Below, piece by piece: positions 1 to 9,224 of a stretch of 64,000 bases of DNA. Under the pieces are notes generated by a model. It had not been told where the DNA came from. It saw only the letters and a list, made by a program, of their open reading frames with translations, and ran no database searches. Origin of the DNA: Mycobacterium neglectum (GTDB lineage Bacteria; Actinomycetota; Actinomycetes; Mycobacteriales; Mycobacteriaceae); the NCBI RefSeq assembly GCF_002591975.1, contig NZ_NVQE01000002.1, forward strand, positions 124,001-188,000, in the 5' to 3' direction. The stretch's first letter is position 1, and every line of letters begins with the position of its first letter. Position numbers and translations under genes: made by a program.

Positions 1-690
1 ATTGGCCGCAACGCGCGCGTAAGGATCACGGATGTTCTCGAGGGTGGGGTCAAGGTCCTGGCCGGGCTGCGGGGGCGGCGGTGAGTACGCCGACAGCGTC
101 GCGCCGGTGACAGCCACCGTCAGCGCGATGATCATGCCGGTCGCCGGGACTAGCGCCACCCAGCTGCGGCGCGCGCGCAACGCCGCTGCCAGTGAGACGA
201 TCAGCAGTGCGCCCGCGGTGAAGAAGCCGTAGTCACTGGCTTTCTTCCACGGCGGAATCACCTGCGCGGGAACCAGAAACGGGATCCGTGCCGCGGTGTG
301 GCCGTCGTCGACGATCAGTTCCCACGGTCCGGCCCTGTCGACGTTCAGTGTCGCCGAATACATGCCGGGCGTGCCGAGCTTCACCTGCCCGCTGCTGGTA
401 GTGGCTCCCGGTGCCGACGCGGTGAGTTGCAGTGTGCCTGGAGCGTCGCCGCGATGTGTGACGACGTCGATGTGCAGAGGCCCAAGGACCGGGCCGACTC
501 GCCGGATCGTGATCGTCAATTCGCGACCGCCGAGCGACTGGGCGACGTGCACGTCTGCGTCCGATCCGATGCCGTCGGCCCGTGCCGCAGGCGCGCCAAC
601 CAAGGTCATGACCGCCAGCATGCCGCCCAAAAATGCCAGTGCCGCGGGGGATGAACCCCCACGCTGTCGCGCAGTTGTTGCGCAGCTCAC
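1..690 (-). CDS. exported YtkA/FixH-like membrane protein, 3' end outside window
   Basis: The reverse strand is open from about 720 to the window edge, so the C-terminus is missing. The N-terminus has a Sec-type signal ending in an APAARA-D cleavage site. A beta-rich extracytoplasmic domain follows (VHVAQSLGGRELTITIRR, then GPWELIVDDG), then one hydrophobic segment (FFTAGALLIVSLAAAL), an RARR cluster and another hydrophobic segment. This looks like actinobacterial YtkA/FixH-like or copper-associated membrane proteins, although no metal ligands are visible. A GTG at 690 gives an n-region with two arginines. ATG 720 and ATG 621 are alternatives. Family assignment is by general resemblance only. 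Confidence 0.55.
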   Translation of the reverse strand, partial: MSCATTARQRGGSSPAALAFLGGMLAVMTLVGAPAARADGIGSDADVHVAQSLGGRELTITIRRVGPVLGPLHIDVVTHRGDAPGTLQLTASAPGATTSSGQVKLGTPGMYSATLNVDRAGPWELIVDDGHTAARIPFLVPAQVIPPWKKASDYGFFTAGALLIVSLAAALRARRSWVALVPATGMIIALTVAVTGATLSAYSPPPPQPGQDLDPTLENIRDPYARVAAN

Positions 691-736
691 CACGCCTACC
701 AAGGTCAGGACCACCAGCATGCCGCTCAAAAAGGCC
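599..736. repeat. imperfect 39-bp direct repeat at the 5' end of the YtkA-like gene
   Basis: Bases 599-637 and 698-736 match at 35 of 39 positions and are exactly 99 bp apart, so the two copies share the gene's reading frame. Each encodes a hydrophobic stretch around GGML-V-TLVG. The upstream copy looks like a second, partial signal-peptide core and confuses the choice of start. Confidence 0.7.
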
Positions 737-744
737 GGTCAGCG

Positions 745-912
745 GTGTTGGGATCGTGCGTGAGCGTCGCCACGAGATTTGACGCCTGGAACACGAACCC
801 GCGCCCCGAGGTCAGTTGATCCAATCCGGCGGCGCGGTCGAGCGCGACGATAGCTGACAGCACGCTCCCGGACTGCTGATCGACCACTCTGGAATATGGA
901 TGTGGGGACACG
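745..912 (-). pseudogene. possible fossil of a LolD/MacB-type ABC transporter ATPase
   Basis: One reverse-strand frame contains SGS-LSAIVALDRA and, shortly after, SGRGFVFQASNLVATLT. In LolD/MacB-type ATPases the Walker A region is followed by a 'GLDRP-SG' segment, and the Q-loop reads 'GFVFQ-FNL-PTLT'. Here the two motifs are brought together with the intervening sequence missing. The lysine of Walker A, the ABC signature and Walker B are absent. If real, this is a short internal relic with a deletion. The match rests on about 45 residues and could be chance. Confidence 0.3.
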
Positions 913-990
913 AGACCTCCGATGAGTCCTTGGTATCCACCACGATGACGGCGGCCGCTGGAGGCTGCATCCACCCACAGGAGGTGATGC

Positions 991-1008
991 GTACTCGCAC
1001 GGGAGTAC
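991..1008. repeat. inverted repeat GTACTC-N6-GAGTAC
   Basis: Perfect 6-bp arms with a 6-bp spacer, just downstream of the PEBP stop codon in that gene's direction. A related GAGTACTC palindrome lies at 1598-1605, upstream of the PEBP start. No U-tract follows, so this is not a typical terminator. Its role is unknown. Confidence 0.35.
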
Positions 1009-1047
1009 ATCGCCGTCCGCGAGTGCGCAACACTGAGCCGTGCGCGA

Positions 1048-1584
1048 CTATTTCTGCTCGTAGGTCCCGGTGATGATGGCCCGCGCGATCGCGTTGCCGA
1101 AAAGGTTGAAGCCCAGATAGGCCGGGGTGGCTTCCGCGGGCAGGTCGAGCTTCTCCACACCGACGGCGTGCACGGCGATGATGTAACGGTGCACACCGTG
1201 CCCCGCGGGCGGTGCGGCGCCGATGAAGCGCTTGAGGCCGGCGTCATTGGCCAAAGTGAGTGCGTCGCCGGGAAATCCGCTGGTGCTTCCGTCGCCCACG
1301 CCGGCGGGCAGGTCGGTGACGGTGGCGGGCAGGTTGGCCACAGCCCAATGCCAGAAGCCCGAGGCCGTCGGCGCGTCGGGGTCGTACATGGTCACCGCAA
1401 AACTGCGCGTCGCCTCGGGGAATCCCGACCACGACAGCTGCGGGGATACATCGGAGCCGCCTGCGCCCATGATGCCGCTGACTTGGTCGTTACCGAACGC
1501 CTGACCGTCGCTGAACGTCTCGGACGTCAGGGTGAACGAAGGAAGCTCCGGCAGGAAGTCGTAGGGGTTGTAGTCAAACGCCAT
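1048..1584 (-). CDS. PEBP / YbhB-YbcL (Raf kinase inhibitor-like) protein
   Basis: A 178-residue phosphatidylethanolamine-binding-protein fold of usual length. The family signatures are present: the MYDPDAP segment of the ligand pocket, [10 protein letters not shown], and [12 protein letters not shown]. These small cytosolic proteins bind anionic ligands, and the enzymatic or regulatory role in bacteria is unsettled. The M. tuberculosis homologue is Rv2140c, which lies beside Rv2141c as here. The ATG is preceded by GAAAGGATC, a good ribosome binding site. The gene follows the M20 peptidase in the same direction, 32 nt after that gene's stop, so the two are probably co-transcribed. Confidence 0.9.
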   Translation of the reverse strand: MAFDYNPYDFLPELPSFTLTSETFSDGQAFGNDQVSGIMGAGGSDVSPQLSWSGFPEATRSFAVTMYDPDAPTASGFWHWAVANLPATVTDLPAGVGDGSTSGFPGDALTLANDAGLKRFIGAAPPAGHGVHRYIIAVHAVGVEKLDLPAEATPAYLGFNLFGNAIARAIITGTYEQK

Positions 1585-1616
1585 ATCTGATCCTTTCGAG
1601 TACTCAGCAGTGCAGG

Positions 1617-2960
1617 TCAGCAGTGCCGAAGGAAATGTTCGAGAACCCGGGTACCAAACGTCAGTGCGTCAACGGGTACCCGTTCGTCCACGCCGTGGAA
1701 CAACGCGGCGAAGTCGAGGTCCGGCGGCAGTTTCAGCGGTGCGAATCCGAAGCAGCGAATCCCCAGGCGTGCAAAGTGTTTGGCGTCGGTGCCGCCGGAA
1801 AGCATGTACGGGACCGTGCGGGCTTCGGGATCGGCGGACAGGATCGCGCCGTTCATCGCCTCCAGCAGTTCGCCGTCGAAGCTCGTCTCATACGACGGCA
1901 GTTCGGTAATCCACTCGCGGACGATGTCGGGTCCGATGACCTCGTCGACCTCGCGCTCGAAGGCGGCGAGCCGGCCCGGCAATACCCGGCAGTCGACGAC
2001 GGCCTCAGCCGTCGCAGGAATGACGTTGGCTTTGTATCCCGCCTTGAGCATCGTCGGGTTGGCCGTGTCACGCAGCGTCGCGCCGACGATTCGCGCGATC
2101 GGGCCGAGCTTGGCGATGGCTCCCTCGAGATCCGGTGAGTCCACGTCGAAGGTGTACCCGGTCTCCTCGGAGACCGCGGTGAGGAACTGCTCCACCGACT
2201 CGGTCAGGATCACCGGGAACTGGTGCCTGCCGAGCTTGGCCACCGCTTCGGCGACCGCGGTGACCGCGTTGTTGTCATGAATCATCGAACCGTGGCCCGC
2301 GCGACCGCGCGCCGTCAGCCGCATCCACATCATCGCCTTCTCGGCGGTCTCGATCAGGTACAGCGTCCGCTCGCCACCGTCACGGCGCGGGATCGTCAGC
2401 GAAAAACCGCCGACCTCCCCGATCGCCTCCGTGACGCCGTCGAACAGATCGGACCGGTTGTCGACCAGCCATTTGCAGCCGTACTTGCCGCCGGCCTCCT
2501 CGTCGGAGACGAATGCGAAGACGAGGTCGCGCGGCGGAACGGTTCCGGAGCGTTTGAAGTGCCTGGCGACGGCGATCATCATCCCGACCATGTCCTTCAT
2601 GTCGACCGCACCCCGGCCCCAGACATAGCCGTCCTCGACCGCGCCGGAGAACGGATGCACACTCCAGTCGGCGGCCTCGGCGGGCACCACGTCAAGGTGG
2701 CCGTGCAACATCAAGGCGCCGCGCTCTCGGTCTGCACCTTCCAGCCGCGCGAACACATTGGCGCGCCCCGGCGCCCCCGCTTCGATGTATTCGGTCGTGT
2801 AGCCGACTTCCTGCAGCTGTTCGGCCACCCAGGCGGCGCATTCAGCCTCACCCTTGGTGGTCTCGGGCTCGCCGGTGTTCGACGTATCGAAGCGGATCAG
2901 CGCGCTGACGAGATCAACCACCTCGGCTTCGGCTGCGGAGGATGCGGTCACAGTCACCAT
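1617..2960 (-). CDS. M20/M25/M40 family metallopeptidase (ArgE/DapE/CPG2-like)
   Basis: A cytosolic zinc-dependent amidohydrolase or peptidase of about 447 residues. Visible metal and active-site elements are [10 protein letters not shown] near residue 90, the bridging-Asp segment GRGAVDMKD, and the catalytic and metal acids in [11 protein letters not shown] dimerisation domain contains [11 protein letters not shown], and a C-terminal metal histidine lies in FHGVDERVP. Length and order fit the family (Rv2141c-like). Substrate cannot be predicted; these enzymes cleave N-acyl amino acids or dipeptides. ATG 2960 is chosen, with GTG 2969 or 2957 possible. The PEBP gene follows. Confidence 0.88.
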   Translation of the reverse strand: MVTVTASSAAEAEVVDLVSALIRFDTSNTGEPETTKGEAECAAWVAEQLQEVGYTTEYIEAGAPGRANVFARLEGADRERGALMLHGHLDVVPAEAADWSVHPFSGAVEDGYVWGRGAVDMKDMVGMMIAVARHFKRSGTVPPRDLVFAFVSDEEAGGKYGCKWLVDNRSDLFDGVTEAIGEVGGFSLTIPRRDGGERTLYLIETAEKAMMWMRLTARGRAGHGSMIHDNNAVTAVAEAVAKLGRHQFPVILTESVEQFLTAVSEETGYTFDVDSPDLEGAIAKLGPIARIVGATLRDTANPTMLKAGYKANVIPATAEAVVDCRVLPGRLAAFEREVDEVIGPDIVREWITELPSYETSFDGELLEAMNGAILSADPEARTVPYMLSGGTDAKHFARLGIRCFGFAPLKLPPDLDFAALFHGVDERVPVDALTFGTRVLEHFLRHC

Positions 2961-3066
2961 TCGTACCACCCGGTCTACCCCGGGGGCTGCCCCCCGCCCC
3001 GAGGTCGAGCCTCCTTGGTTTGGGTCCGGCCTGGGTGATCCGATAACCTAAGCTGCCTTCGAACTG

Positions 3067-3152
3067 GTCCGAGTGGCGGAATGGCAGACGCGCTAGCTTG
3101 AGGTGCTAGTGCCCTATTAACGGGCGTGGGGGTTCAAGTCCCCCCTCGGACA
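3067..3152 (+). tRNA. leuT-like: tRNA-Leu (anticodon GAG)
   Basis: A class II tRNA of 86 nt. The 5' acceptor strand GTCCGAG pairs with CTCGGAC at 3145-3151, and the discriminator base is A. The anticodon stem CTAGC/GCTAG closes the loop TTGAGGT, giving anticodon GAG for CUC codons. A long variable arm and the GGTTCAAGTC T-loop follow. CCA is not encoded. A TAACCT -10-like hexamer lies at 3044-3049. The next start codon is only 4 nt beyond the 3' end. Confidence 0.96.
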
Positions 3153-3156
3153 CAAG

Positions 3157-3777
3157 ATGTATATCCCGTCTTTCAACCGAATCGACGATGACGACGAGAT
3201 TCGGCGCTTCGTGGCCGCGGCGCGATCGGCCGAGTTCGTCACGGTCGACCCGGATGGGACTCCCGTCGCCACCCTGCTCCCGATCATGTGGGACGGCAAC
3301 GTGGTGGTTGCGCACATGGCGCGTGCCAACCCTCAGTGGAAGACCATCACCGACGGCAGCCCGGCGCTGCTGATCTGTTCGGGCGCGGAGGCCTACATCA
3401 GCCCATCGTGGTACGCCGCCAAGGCCGAGCACGGCCGGGTGGTGCCGACGTGGAACTACAGCGCAGTGCACTTGACTGGCACCGTGCGCGTGCACGAGGA
3501 CCGGGACTGGCTGCGCGACGTAGTCACCCGATTGACCGGCGTGCACGAGGACGGGCGAAGTGAACCGTGGCAGCCCAGCGACGCGCCGGAGAAGTACATC
3601 GATGGACAGCTCGGCGGCATCATCGGGCTCGAGATCGCCGTCGCCCGCGTCGAGGGCAAGGCGAAGCTGAGCCAGAACCGCTCAGCGGACGACCGCCGCG
3701 GCGTGGTGGCCGCTCTCTTCGACGAGGATCGCTACGAGGCGGCCGAAGTCGCGGCCGCGATGGAACGCAATCTGTAG
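3157..3777 (+). CDS. PaiB-family FMN-binding split-barrel protein
   Basis: 206 residues, the usual PaiB length. The N-terminus MYIPSFNR matches the conserved start of this family, so ATG 3157 is secure. A flavin-reductase-like split barrel follows (VATLLPIMWDG, HMARANPQW), then the diagnostic ISPSWY and VPTWNYSAVHLTG segments and a KLSQNRS motif near the C-terminus. Bacillus PaiB was described as a negative regulator of sporulation and protease genes; related proteins bind FMN or haem. The role here is unknown. The start codon lies 4 nt after tRNA-Leu, leaving no room for a ribosome binding site outside the tRNA. Confidence 0.88.
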   Translation: MYIPSFNRIDDDDEIRRFVAAARSAEFVTVDPDGTPVATLLPIMWDGNVVVAHMARANPQWKTITDGSPALLICSGAEAYISPSWYAAKAEHGRVVPTWNYSAVHLTGTVRVHEDRDWLRDVVTRLTGVHEDGRSEPWQPSDAPEKYIDGQLGGIIGLEIAVARVEGKAKLSQNRSADDRRGVVAALFDEDRYEAAEVAAAMERNL

Positions 3778-3799
3778 TACGCGCCGTTGGGCCATCGGT

Positions 3800-5345
3800 C
3801 TATGACAGTCGGACGAAACCGATGTCGTCGCCGATGACAGTGTTGGGACCGATCGGCAGCTGCTCTGCGTTGTCCGACACGACCTTGACGAACTCGATGC
3901 GATCACGGGCGACCTTGCGGAGCAGATCCTCAAAGGCCATCGTGGTCAGCTGTTCTCCGGGGCATCGTCGGTAACCGAAACCGAAGGGCGCGAAACCGGC
4001 GTAATCGCACACCGGTCTTGGTCGGTCCTCGATCACACCGAATACCGTGCCGAAGGCGCTGTTGCGTAACGCCGCCGTGCGTCCGTCCTTAACTGGAAAG
4101 TCAGTTGGTGTGAATGGGCAGTTGGCCAGACCCATCTGGCGAATTCGCGCTTCATCGATCTGCTGGCTCGTCGGCGCCGTCTGGTAACGGGACGGGTCGA
4201 AGTCGTCGGGGTTGGACCACTGGACCGGATCCCTGCTCGTCGACGGGTGGGGTGTGGAGATATAGCCGTGGCTTTCGAATGCCGGTGGGCGCGTCGGCTC
4301 GAGTGCCGAGATGCTTCCACCGTTCGGCGAGATCGTGCGGAACAACTCCATGACCAACCGTTCCAGGGGCGGGAACGCAGAGCCGTCCGGCTTGTCGTAC
4401 TCCCCCGCCATTGTCTTGGTGAACCAGTCCTTTGCCTGGGGGTCGCCTCCCTCCCGGCCAAGGTTCGACATCACGTTGTAGAGGCTGTTGCCCCACTGAC
4501 TGAATGCCACGAAGTTGTGGAAGCACTCGAACACGACATCCTGGTGGTTGAAATACTCGCTTTCCTCGCCGTTCCTGAGCCAATACCAGGCGAACGTCTT
4601 CTCGGGTTCGGCGGTCTTGCCGGATCCGATGTCCGCCAGCCGATCGTCGATCCACGACTTCAGAAAGGTGAGCCGTTCCCTGACGGCCATGTAGTTGTCG
4701 TAAACGATCTTCTGAGTTGGATCCCGATGGGCCAGTACCGCATTGAAGCTGGCGCCGATCTCACGCACCTGAGCGGGGATCTCGACGCCACGCACACCCA
4801 GATGCAGGTCCCAGTATAGGTCCCAGAACGTGTCCAGATAGATTCTCATCAAAGGCGTTTCGCTGTTCTGCTGACTCATCAGTTCATCCCAGAAACGGAC
4901 CACCTTGCCCTTGTACATGCGGTCATACAGGTCGGGCGTGACTGCCGACATATAGATCCGTTTGCGGCGGTTGTCCGGTCCACGAAGCTCGAGCCCCTGA
5001 AGGAAGACGGTGACACCCTTTTCGGGGTCCGGTCCCCACTTTTCGCTGAGCAAGCCCCACAGATCGGACGGCAGCGCATTTTCCTTCGTCAGCGCAACGT
5101 CGATCATCGGCAGCACGGGACGTTGTCCATCGAAGAAGCTGTTCTGCAGAAACGGCGCGATCGCGTTCTCCACATAGTCGGCGTCGAAGTCCGGATACTC
5201 TTCGCGCAACCGAGCCACGTCACCTGTTGCAGTGCTTTCCGCGCCGGATTGTTTTTTCCGGGGATGTTGAGCACCCTGCCACCGACTGCGCAGACACTGC
5301 GACAACAGCACCGGCCCCACCGGCGAGAAATACGCGTCGTCTCAT
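3800..5345 (-). CDS. cytochrome P450-like protein; Tat/lipoprotein signal displaced by a frameshift
   Basis: The mature part is open from about 5320 to 3800. It has P450 hallmarks: a K-helix E-L-F-R, and the haem-thiolate loop FGFGYRRCPGEQ with Cys near residue 453 of the long frame. The I-helix region (ECFHNFVAFSQWGN) lacks the usual A/G-G-x-D/E-T-T and loosely recalls allene-oxide-synthase-type P450s that do not activate O2. At 5345, an ATG with a GGGGGA ribosome site opens a different frame: MRRRVFLAGGAG, a hydrophobic core, then VAGC. This is a twin-arginine lipoprotein signal. The two frames would join if the T6/A6 tract at 5252-5257 were one base shorter. As sequenced, the signal frame stops soon after. 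It is either a sequencing error, slippage variation or a true mutation. Confidence 0.75.
5252..5257. other. A6 homopolymer at the frameshift in the P450-like gene
   Basis: Six T on the plus strand, so six A in the coding strand. With five A, the signal peptide (…VAGCSTSPEK) runs straight into the P450 domain (QSGAESTATGDV…). This short tract is the only place needed to repair the gene. Confidence 0.75.
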
Positions 5346-5445
5346 GAATTCCCCCATTTATCCAGAAAGCGAAGCTCTGCTAAATGGGAACGTACTCCGA
5401 TCCATGGGCCCGTAAGCTCGATCGGGCGATACACCGATTGGGACC

Positions 5446-8400
5446 TCAGTACACGTCGCGGACATAGCGTTTCGCGGCGACGAGTTCGCGCTTGAACTCG
5501 CGGGCCCGCTCTTGCGACATCCGTCCGTGCTTTTCGATGATCGTCGTCAGCGCCACATCGACGTCGCGCGCCATCCGGGTGGCGTCACCGCAGACGTAGA
5601 AGTGCCCGCCGTCGTCGAGCCAGCGCCACACGTCGGCACCGCGATCGAGCATCTTGTGCTGTACATAGACCCGGTCGGCCTGGTCACGGCTGAACGCCAG
5701 GTCGAGCCGGCTGAGGAAGCCGTCGCGGGCCATGTTCTCCAAATCGTCTCGGTAATAAAAGTTTTCGATGCGATGCTGGTCGCCGAAGAACAACCAGTTG
5801 CGGCCAGCGTGACCGAGCGCCCGCCGCTCCTGCAGAAAGCCACGGAATGGTGCAATGCCCGTCCCTGGGCCCACCATGATCATCGGTGCATCGCTGTCGT
5901 CGGGGGGGCGGAAGTGTGGTGAGCGTTGCAGGAATACCGGGGCCGACGCCGCGCGATCGGCAAGGAATGTCGAGCACACTCCGCCACGCTGCCTACCTTC
6001 GGCACCCCCGTAGCGCACCACCGAGACCGTGAGCTGTATCTCGTGCGGACTGACCAGCGGGCTCGACGAGATCGAGTAACTGCGCGGCGTCAACCGCACC
6101 AGGACTTCGAGCCACTGGTCGGGGTCGGCGTGGACGACGAACTCCTGGACGAGATCGAGTCCGTTGCGTCCGATGAGCCACTTGTCCAACTTGTCCTGCC
6201 TGCCTCTGCGAGCGCGCAGCCCCTTCGAATCGCGACTGTTCTCGGCGATGAAGCGCAACAGGTCGGGCGTCACGCGGCAGAAGTCGTAGCGTGACGTCAA
6301 GGCGTCGCGCATGGTCTGCTCGGTGCCGTCGACCACGACGACGTGCTCACCGCGCATACCGGTGGCCGCCAGCCACGCGTCGACGGCTGCCGGGTCGTTC
6401 GTGGGGAACACTCCGAGTGAGTCGCCTGCGGCGTAGGTGACGTCGAATTCGGAGATGTCAAACCCGAACTGGCGAACCTCTTTTCGTGATGATGGTGCGG
6501 TCAGCACGGTGTTTCTGGAAAGCGGCGCCACGATCGGATGCGTGCGGGTGAACGGCTCCGCAACGGTGACAGGCGTCGAGCACACCGCGCGGCCCAGCAG
6601 GCCGGCGACCAGGTCCACCCATCGGCCCATACGTTCGTCATCGTGAGCCTCGCAGTCGACGCGCCCGAGAAGCCGCGTCGCGCCGAGTGCGGCCAGCCTG
6701 GCGTCGACGGACCTCGCATGGCCGCAGAAGTCGTCGTACGTGCGATCACCGATCCCGAGCACCGCGAAGCGTACCCCGGTCAGGGTGGGGGCATCCGGGG
6801 AGCTGAGCCGGTTCCAGAACTCCGCACCACTGTCTGGCGGCCCGCCGTCTCCGAACGTGCTGGTGACCACCAGCACGTCACGCGACGCAAGCTCGGCAAG
6901 GGCGAGATCGTTCATGTTCACCAGGTTCGGTGCGCCGATTGCCGCAGCCACCTTGCCTGCGAACTCCTCGGCGGTGCCGGTCTGTGACGCCCACAGCACC
7001 AGTGGTCCCTCGGTGAGGACCGGACGCGACAGCATCCTGGTCGCGCGCACGGGCGCTGCCAGCGGTCTCAGGCTGACCGCGCACGCCTTGAACTCAGGCT
7101 GCAGCGAGTCGGGGTCGACGGCGTCGTTCGTGAGCGCGTTGACCGCCAGGTACTCGCCGTCTTCGTCGGTCCAGTGGAACGGCGCAAAACACATGCCTTG
7201 GCGCACCCGATCGGAAATCACCGCGGGAAGGACCGCGCGACCGCGCCGCGTCGTGAGTTCGACGGGCTGGCCGTCGACGATGTCGAGCGCAGCGGCGTCG
7301 ATAGGGTGGATCTCGACGAACGGTCCGTCGTCGAGCCTGTTGAGCGCATCAACCTTGCCGGTCTTGGTCATCGTGTGCCACTGGTGTTGCAAGCGACCGG
7401 TATTGAGCACAAACGGGTATTGGTCATCGGGCAATTCGCGCGGATCGAGGTGCGGCCTGGGGTGAAAGATGGCACGACGTGACGGGGTGGGGAACGCGAG
7501 CCGGGGGGCATGACCGCCCTCGTCGACGAAGCGGTCCTGGCTGACGCCGTCATTCAGGTAGCGGATCGGATGCCGGTCGCTCTCGTCATCGGGCGGGCAC
7601 GGCCACTGCAACGACGTCTGGCGCAGTCGCGCATAGCTTGCGCCGCGAAGGTCGTATCCGGTTTTCGGGTTCGAGAAGCTGCGGATCTCTTCGAAGATCT
7701 GCTCGCTGGACTCGTAGTTGAAGTGCTTGCCGAATCCCAGATGCGCTGCGACTTGGCAGATCAACTGCCAGTCTGGTCGCGCTTCCCCGCGCGGCGGCAT
7801 CGACTGCGCAAGCAGGGTGATGTTGCGTTCGGAGTTCACCATCACGGCGTCGGACTCAGCCCACAGCGTGGCGGGCAGCACGATGTCGGCGTAGCGATTG
7901 GTCGCGGTGTCGCGGTAGGTGTCCTGTGTGATGACGAGCTCGGCTGCTTCCAGCCCGGCGATCACCGTTTTGCGATTAGCCACGGTGGCAACGGGATTGG
8001 TGCAGATGATCCAACACGCCTTGATGGTTCCTTCGGCGAGCTGCCCGAACATGTCGATGGTGCCGGGTCCGACTTCGGCACGGATGGTGCCCGCGTCCAG
8101 CGCCCATTGCTGCTCGACGAACTCCCGGTCGGACGCGGAGGTGACCGAGCGCTGGCCGGGCAATCCCGGCCCCATGTAACCCATTTCGCGACCGCCCATC
8201 GCATTGGGCTGACCTGTTAGCGACATCGGACCACTGCCCGGCCTGCAGATCGCACCGGTGGCCAGGTGCAGGTTGCAGATGGCATTGGTGTTCCAGGTGC
8301 CGTGAGTGCTCTGGTTCAACCCCATCGTCCAGCAGCTCATCCACTCCCCGGCATCGGCGATCATCCGGGCGGCGGTGCGGATGTCCGCCTCAGCGAGGCC

Positions 8401-9219
8401 GGTGATCTGCGCGACGTGCTCGGGTGTGTACTCCGCAAGGAACGCGGGCATGGTGTCCCAGCCCTCGGTGTGCTCAGCGATGAAATCCAGGTCGATGTCG
8501 TTGTTTTCGACGAGTAGGTACAGCAGGCCGTTGAGCAGCGCGAGATCGGTGCCCGGCTTGATCTGCAGGAAGAGGTCGGCACGCTCCGCGGTGGTGGTGC
8601 GTCGGGGGTCAACGACGATCAGCTTGGCGCCGGCCTTCAGGCGGTCGGTCATCCGCAGATACAGGATCGGGTGGCAGTCGGCCATGTTCGACCCGGTGAC
8701 GAAGAACAGGTCTGTGCTGTCGAAGTCGGTGTATGAGCCTGGTGGCCCGTCGGCGCCGAGCGACTGCTTGAAACCGGTTCCCGCGCTTGCCATGCACAGC
8801 CGCGAGTTCGACTCGATATGCACCGTACGCACGAAGCCTTTGGCCAACTTGGTGGCCAGATATTGTGCCTCGATGGACATCTGACCCGATACGTAGAGTG
8901 CGACGGCATCCGGTCCGTGCTCGTCGACGATGGCGCGCAGCCGCCGTCCCGCCTCGGCGACAGCGTCGTCGACAGGTACGGGCACCGGTTCCTCACCCCG
9001 GGAGCAACGCAGCAGCGCGGATGTCAACCGCCCGTCGACGGCGGCCATCATCTCGGCGTGTGTCGCACCCTTGGTGCACAACCGCCCGAAGTTGGCGGGG
9101 TGCAGCTTGTCTCCCGAGACGCGCGCGATGACGGGACGGCCGGTATCGGAGTCCGTTGTGGTGTGGACCTCGATACCGCAGCCGACTCCGCAGTAGGAGC
9201 ACGCCGTCCTGGTCGTCAT
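5446..9219 (-). CDS. assimilatory nitrate reductase fused to a flavodoxin/FAD/NAD(P)H reductase module
   Basis: 1257 residues. The N-terminal 4Fe-4S site is C7-x2-C10-x3-C14 and C48, followed by a molybdopterin oxidoreductase domain of the NasC/NarB type to about 730. A flavodoxin domain (LVLWASQTGTAEEF) begins near 743, the FAD site RSYSISSSP lies near 1043, GVCSTFL follows, and the NAD(P) site GPGTGIAPFRGF lies near 1111, ending YVRDVY. One chain can therefore take electrons from NAD(P)H through FAD and FMN to Mo for cytosolic nitrate-to-nitrite reduction. ATG 9219 is chosen because CSYCGVGCG follows at once; the frame upstream lies inside narK. It starts 5 nt after the narK stop, so the two are an operon. 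It resembles the fused assimilatory reductase described in M. smegmatis. Confidence 0.92.
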   Translation of the reverse strand: MTTRTACSYCGVGCGIEVHTTTDSDTGRPVIARVSGDKLHPANFGRLCTKGATHAEMMAAVDGRLTSALLRCSRGEEPVPVPVDDAVAEAGRRLRAIVDEHGPDAVALYVSGQMSIEAQYLATKLAKGFVRTVHIESNSRLCMASAGTGFKQSLGADGPPGSYTDFDSTDLFFVTGSNMADCHPILYLRMTDRLKAGAKLIVVDPRRTTTAERADLFLQIKPGTDLALLNGLLYLLVENNDIDLDFIAEHTEGWDTMPAFLAEYTPEHVAQITGLAEADIRTAARMIADAGEWMSCWTMGLNQSTHGTWNTNAICNLHLATGAICRPGSGPMSLTGQPNAMGGREMGYMGPGLPGQRSVTSASDREFVEQQWALDAGTIRAEVGPGTIDMFGQLAEGTIKACWIICTNPVATVANRKTVIAGLEAAELVITQDTYRDTATNRYADIVLPATLWAESDAVMVNSERNITLLAQSMPPRGEARPDWQLICQVAAHLGFGKHFNYESSEQIFEEIRSFSNPKTGYDLRGASYARLRQTSLQWPCPPDDESDRHPIRYLNDGVSQDRFVDEGGHAPRLAFPTPSRRAIFHPRPHLDPRELPDDQYPFVLNTGRLQHQWHTMTKTGKVDALNRLDDGPFVEIHPIDAAALDIVDGQPVELTTRRGRAVLPAVISDRVRQGMCFAPFHWTDEDGEYLAVNALTNDAVDPDSLQPEFKACAVSLRPLAAPVRATRMLSRPVLTEGPLVLWASQTGTAEEFAGKVAAAIGAPNLVNMNDLALAELASRDVLVVTSTFGDGGPPDSGAEFWNRLSSPDAPTLTGVRFAVLGIGDRTYDDFCGHARSVDARLAALGATRLLGRVDCEAHDDERMGRWVDLVAGLLGRAVCSTPVTVAEPFTRTHPIVAPLSRNTVLTAPSSRKEVRQFGFDISEFDVTYAAGDSLGVFPTNDPAAVDAWLAATGMRGEHVVVVDGTEQTMRDALTSRYDFCRVTPDLLRFIAENSRDSKGLRARRGRQDKLDKWLIGRNGLDLVQEFVVHADPDQWLEVLVRLTPRSYSISSSPLVSPHEIQLTVSVVRYGGAEGRQRGGVCSTFLADRAASAPVFLQRSPHFRPPDDSDAPMIMVGPGTGIAPFRGFLQERRALGHAGRNWLFFGDQHRIENFYYRDDLENMARDGFLSRLDLAFSRDQADRVYVQHKMLDRGADVWRWLDDGGHFYVCGDATRMARDVDVALTTIIEKHGRMSQERAREFKRELVAAKRYVRDVY

Positions 9220-9224
9220 GGGTG

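Larger units (their letters stand above)
691..1047. other. gene-poor, decayed stretch
   Basis: No convincing intact gene is found between the YtkA-like start and the PEBP stop. Short open frames have low-complexity, proline- or arginine-rich translations. One reverse-strand frame keeps a short ABC-ATPase-like signature (listed separately), and an inverted repeat lies at 991-1008. I read this as eroded DNA. Confidence 0.5.
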
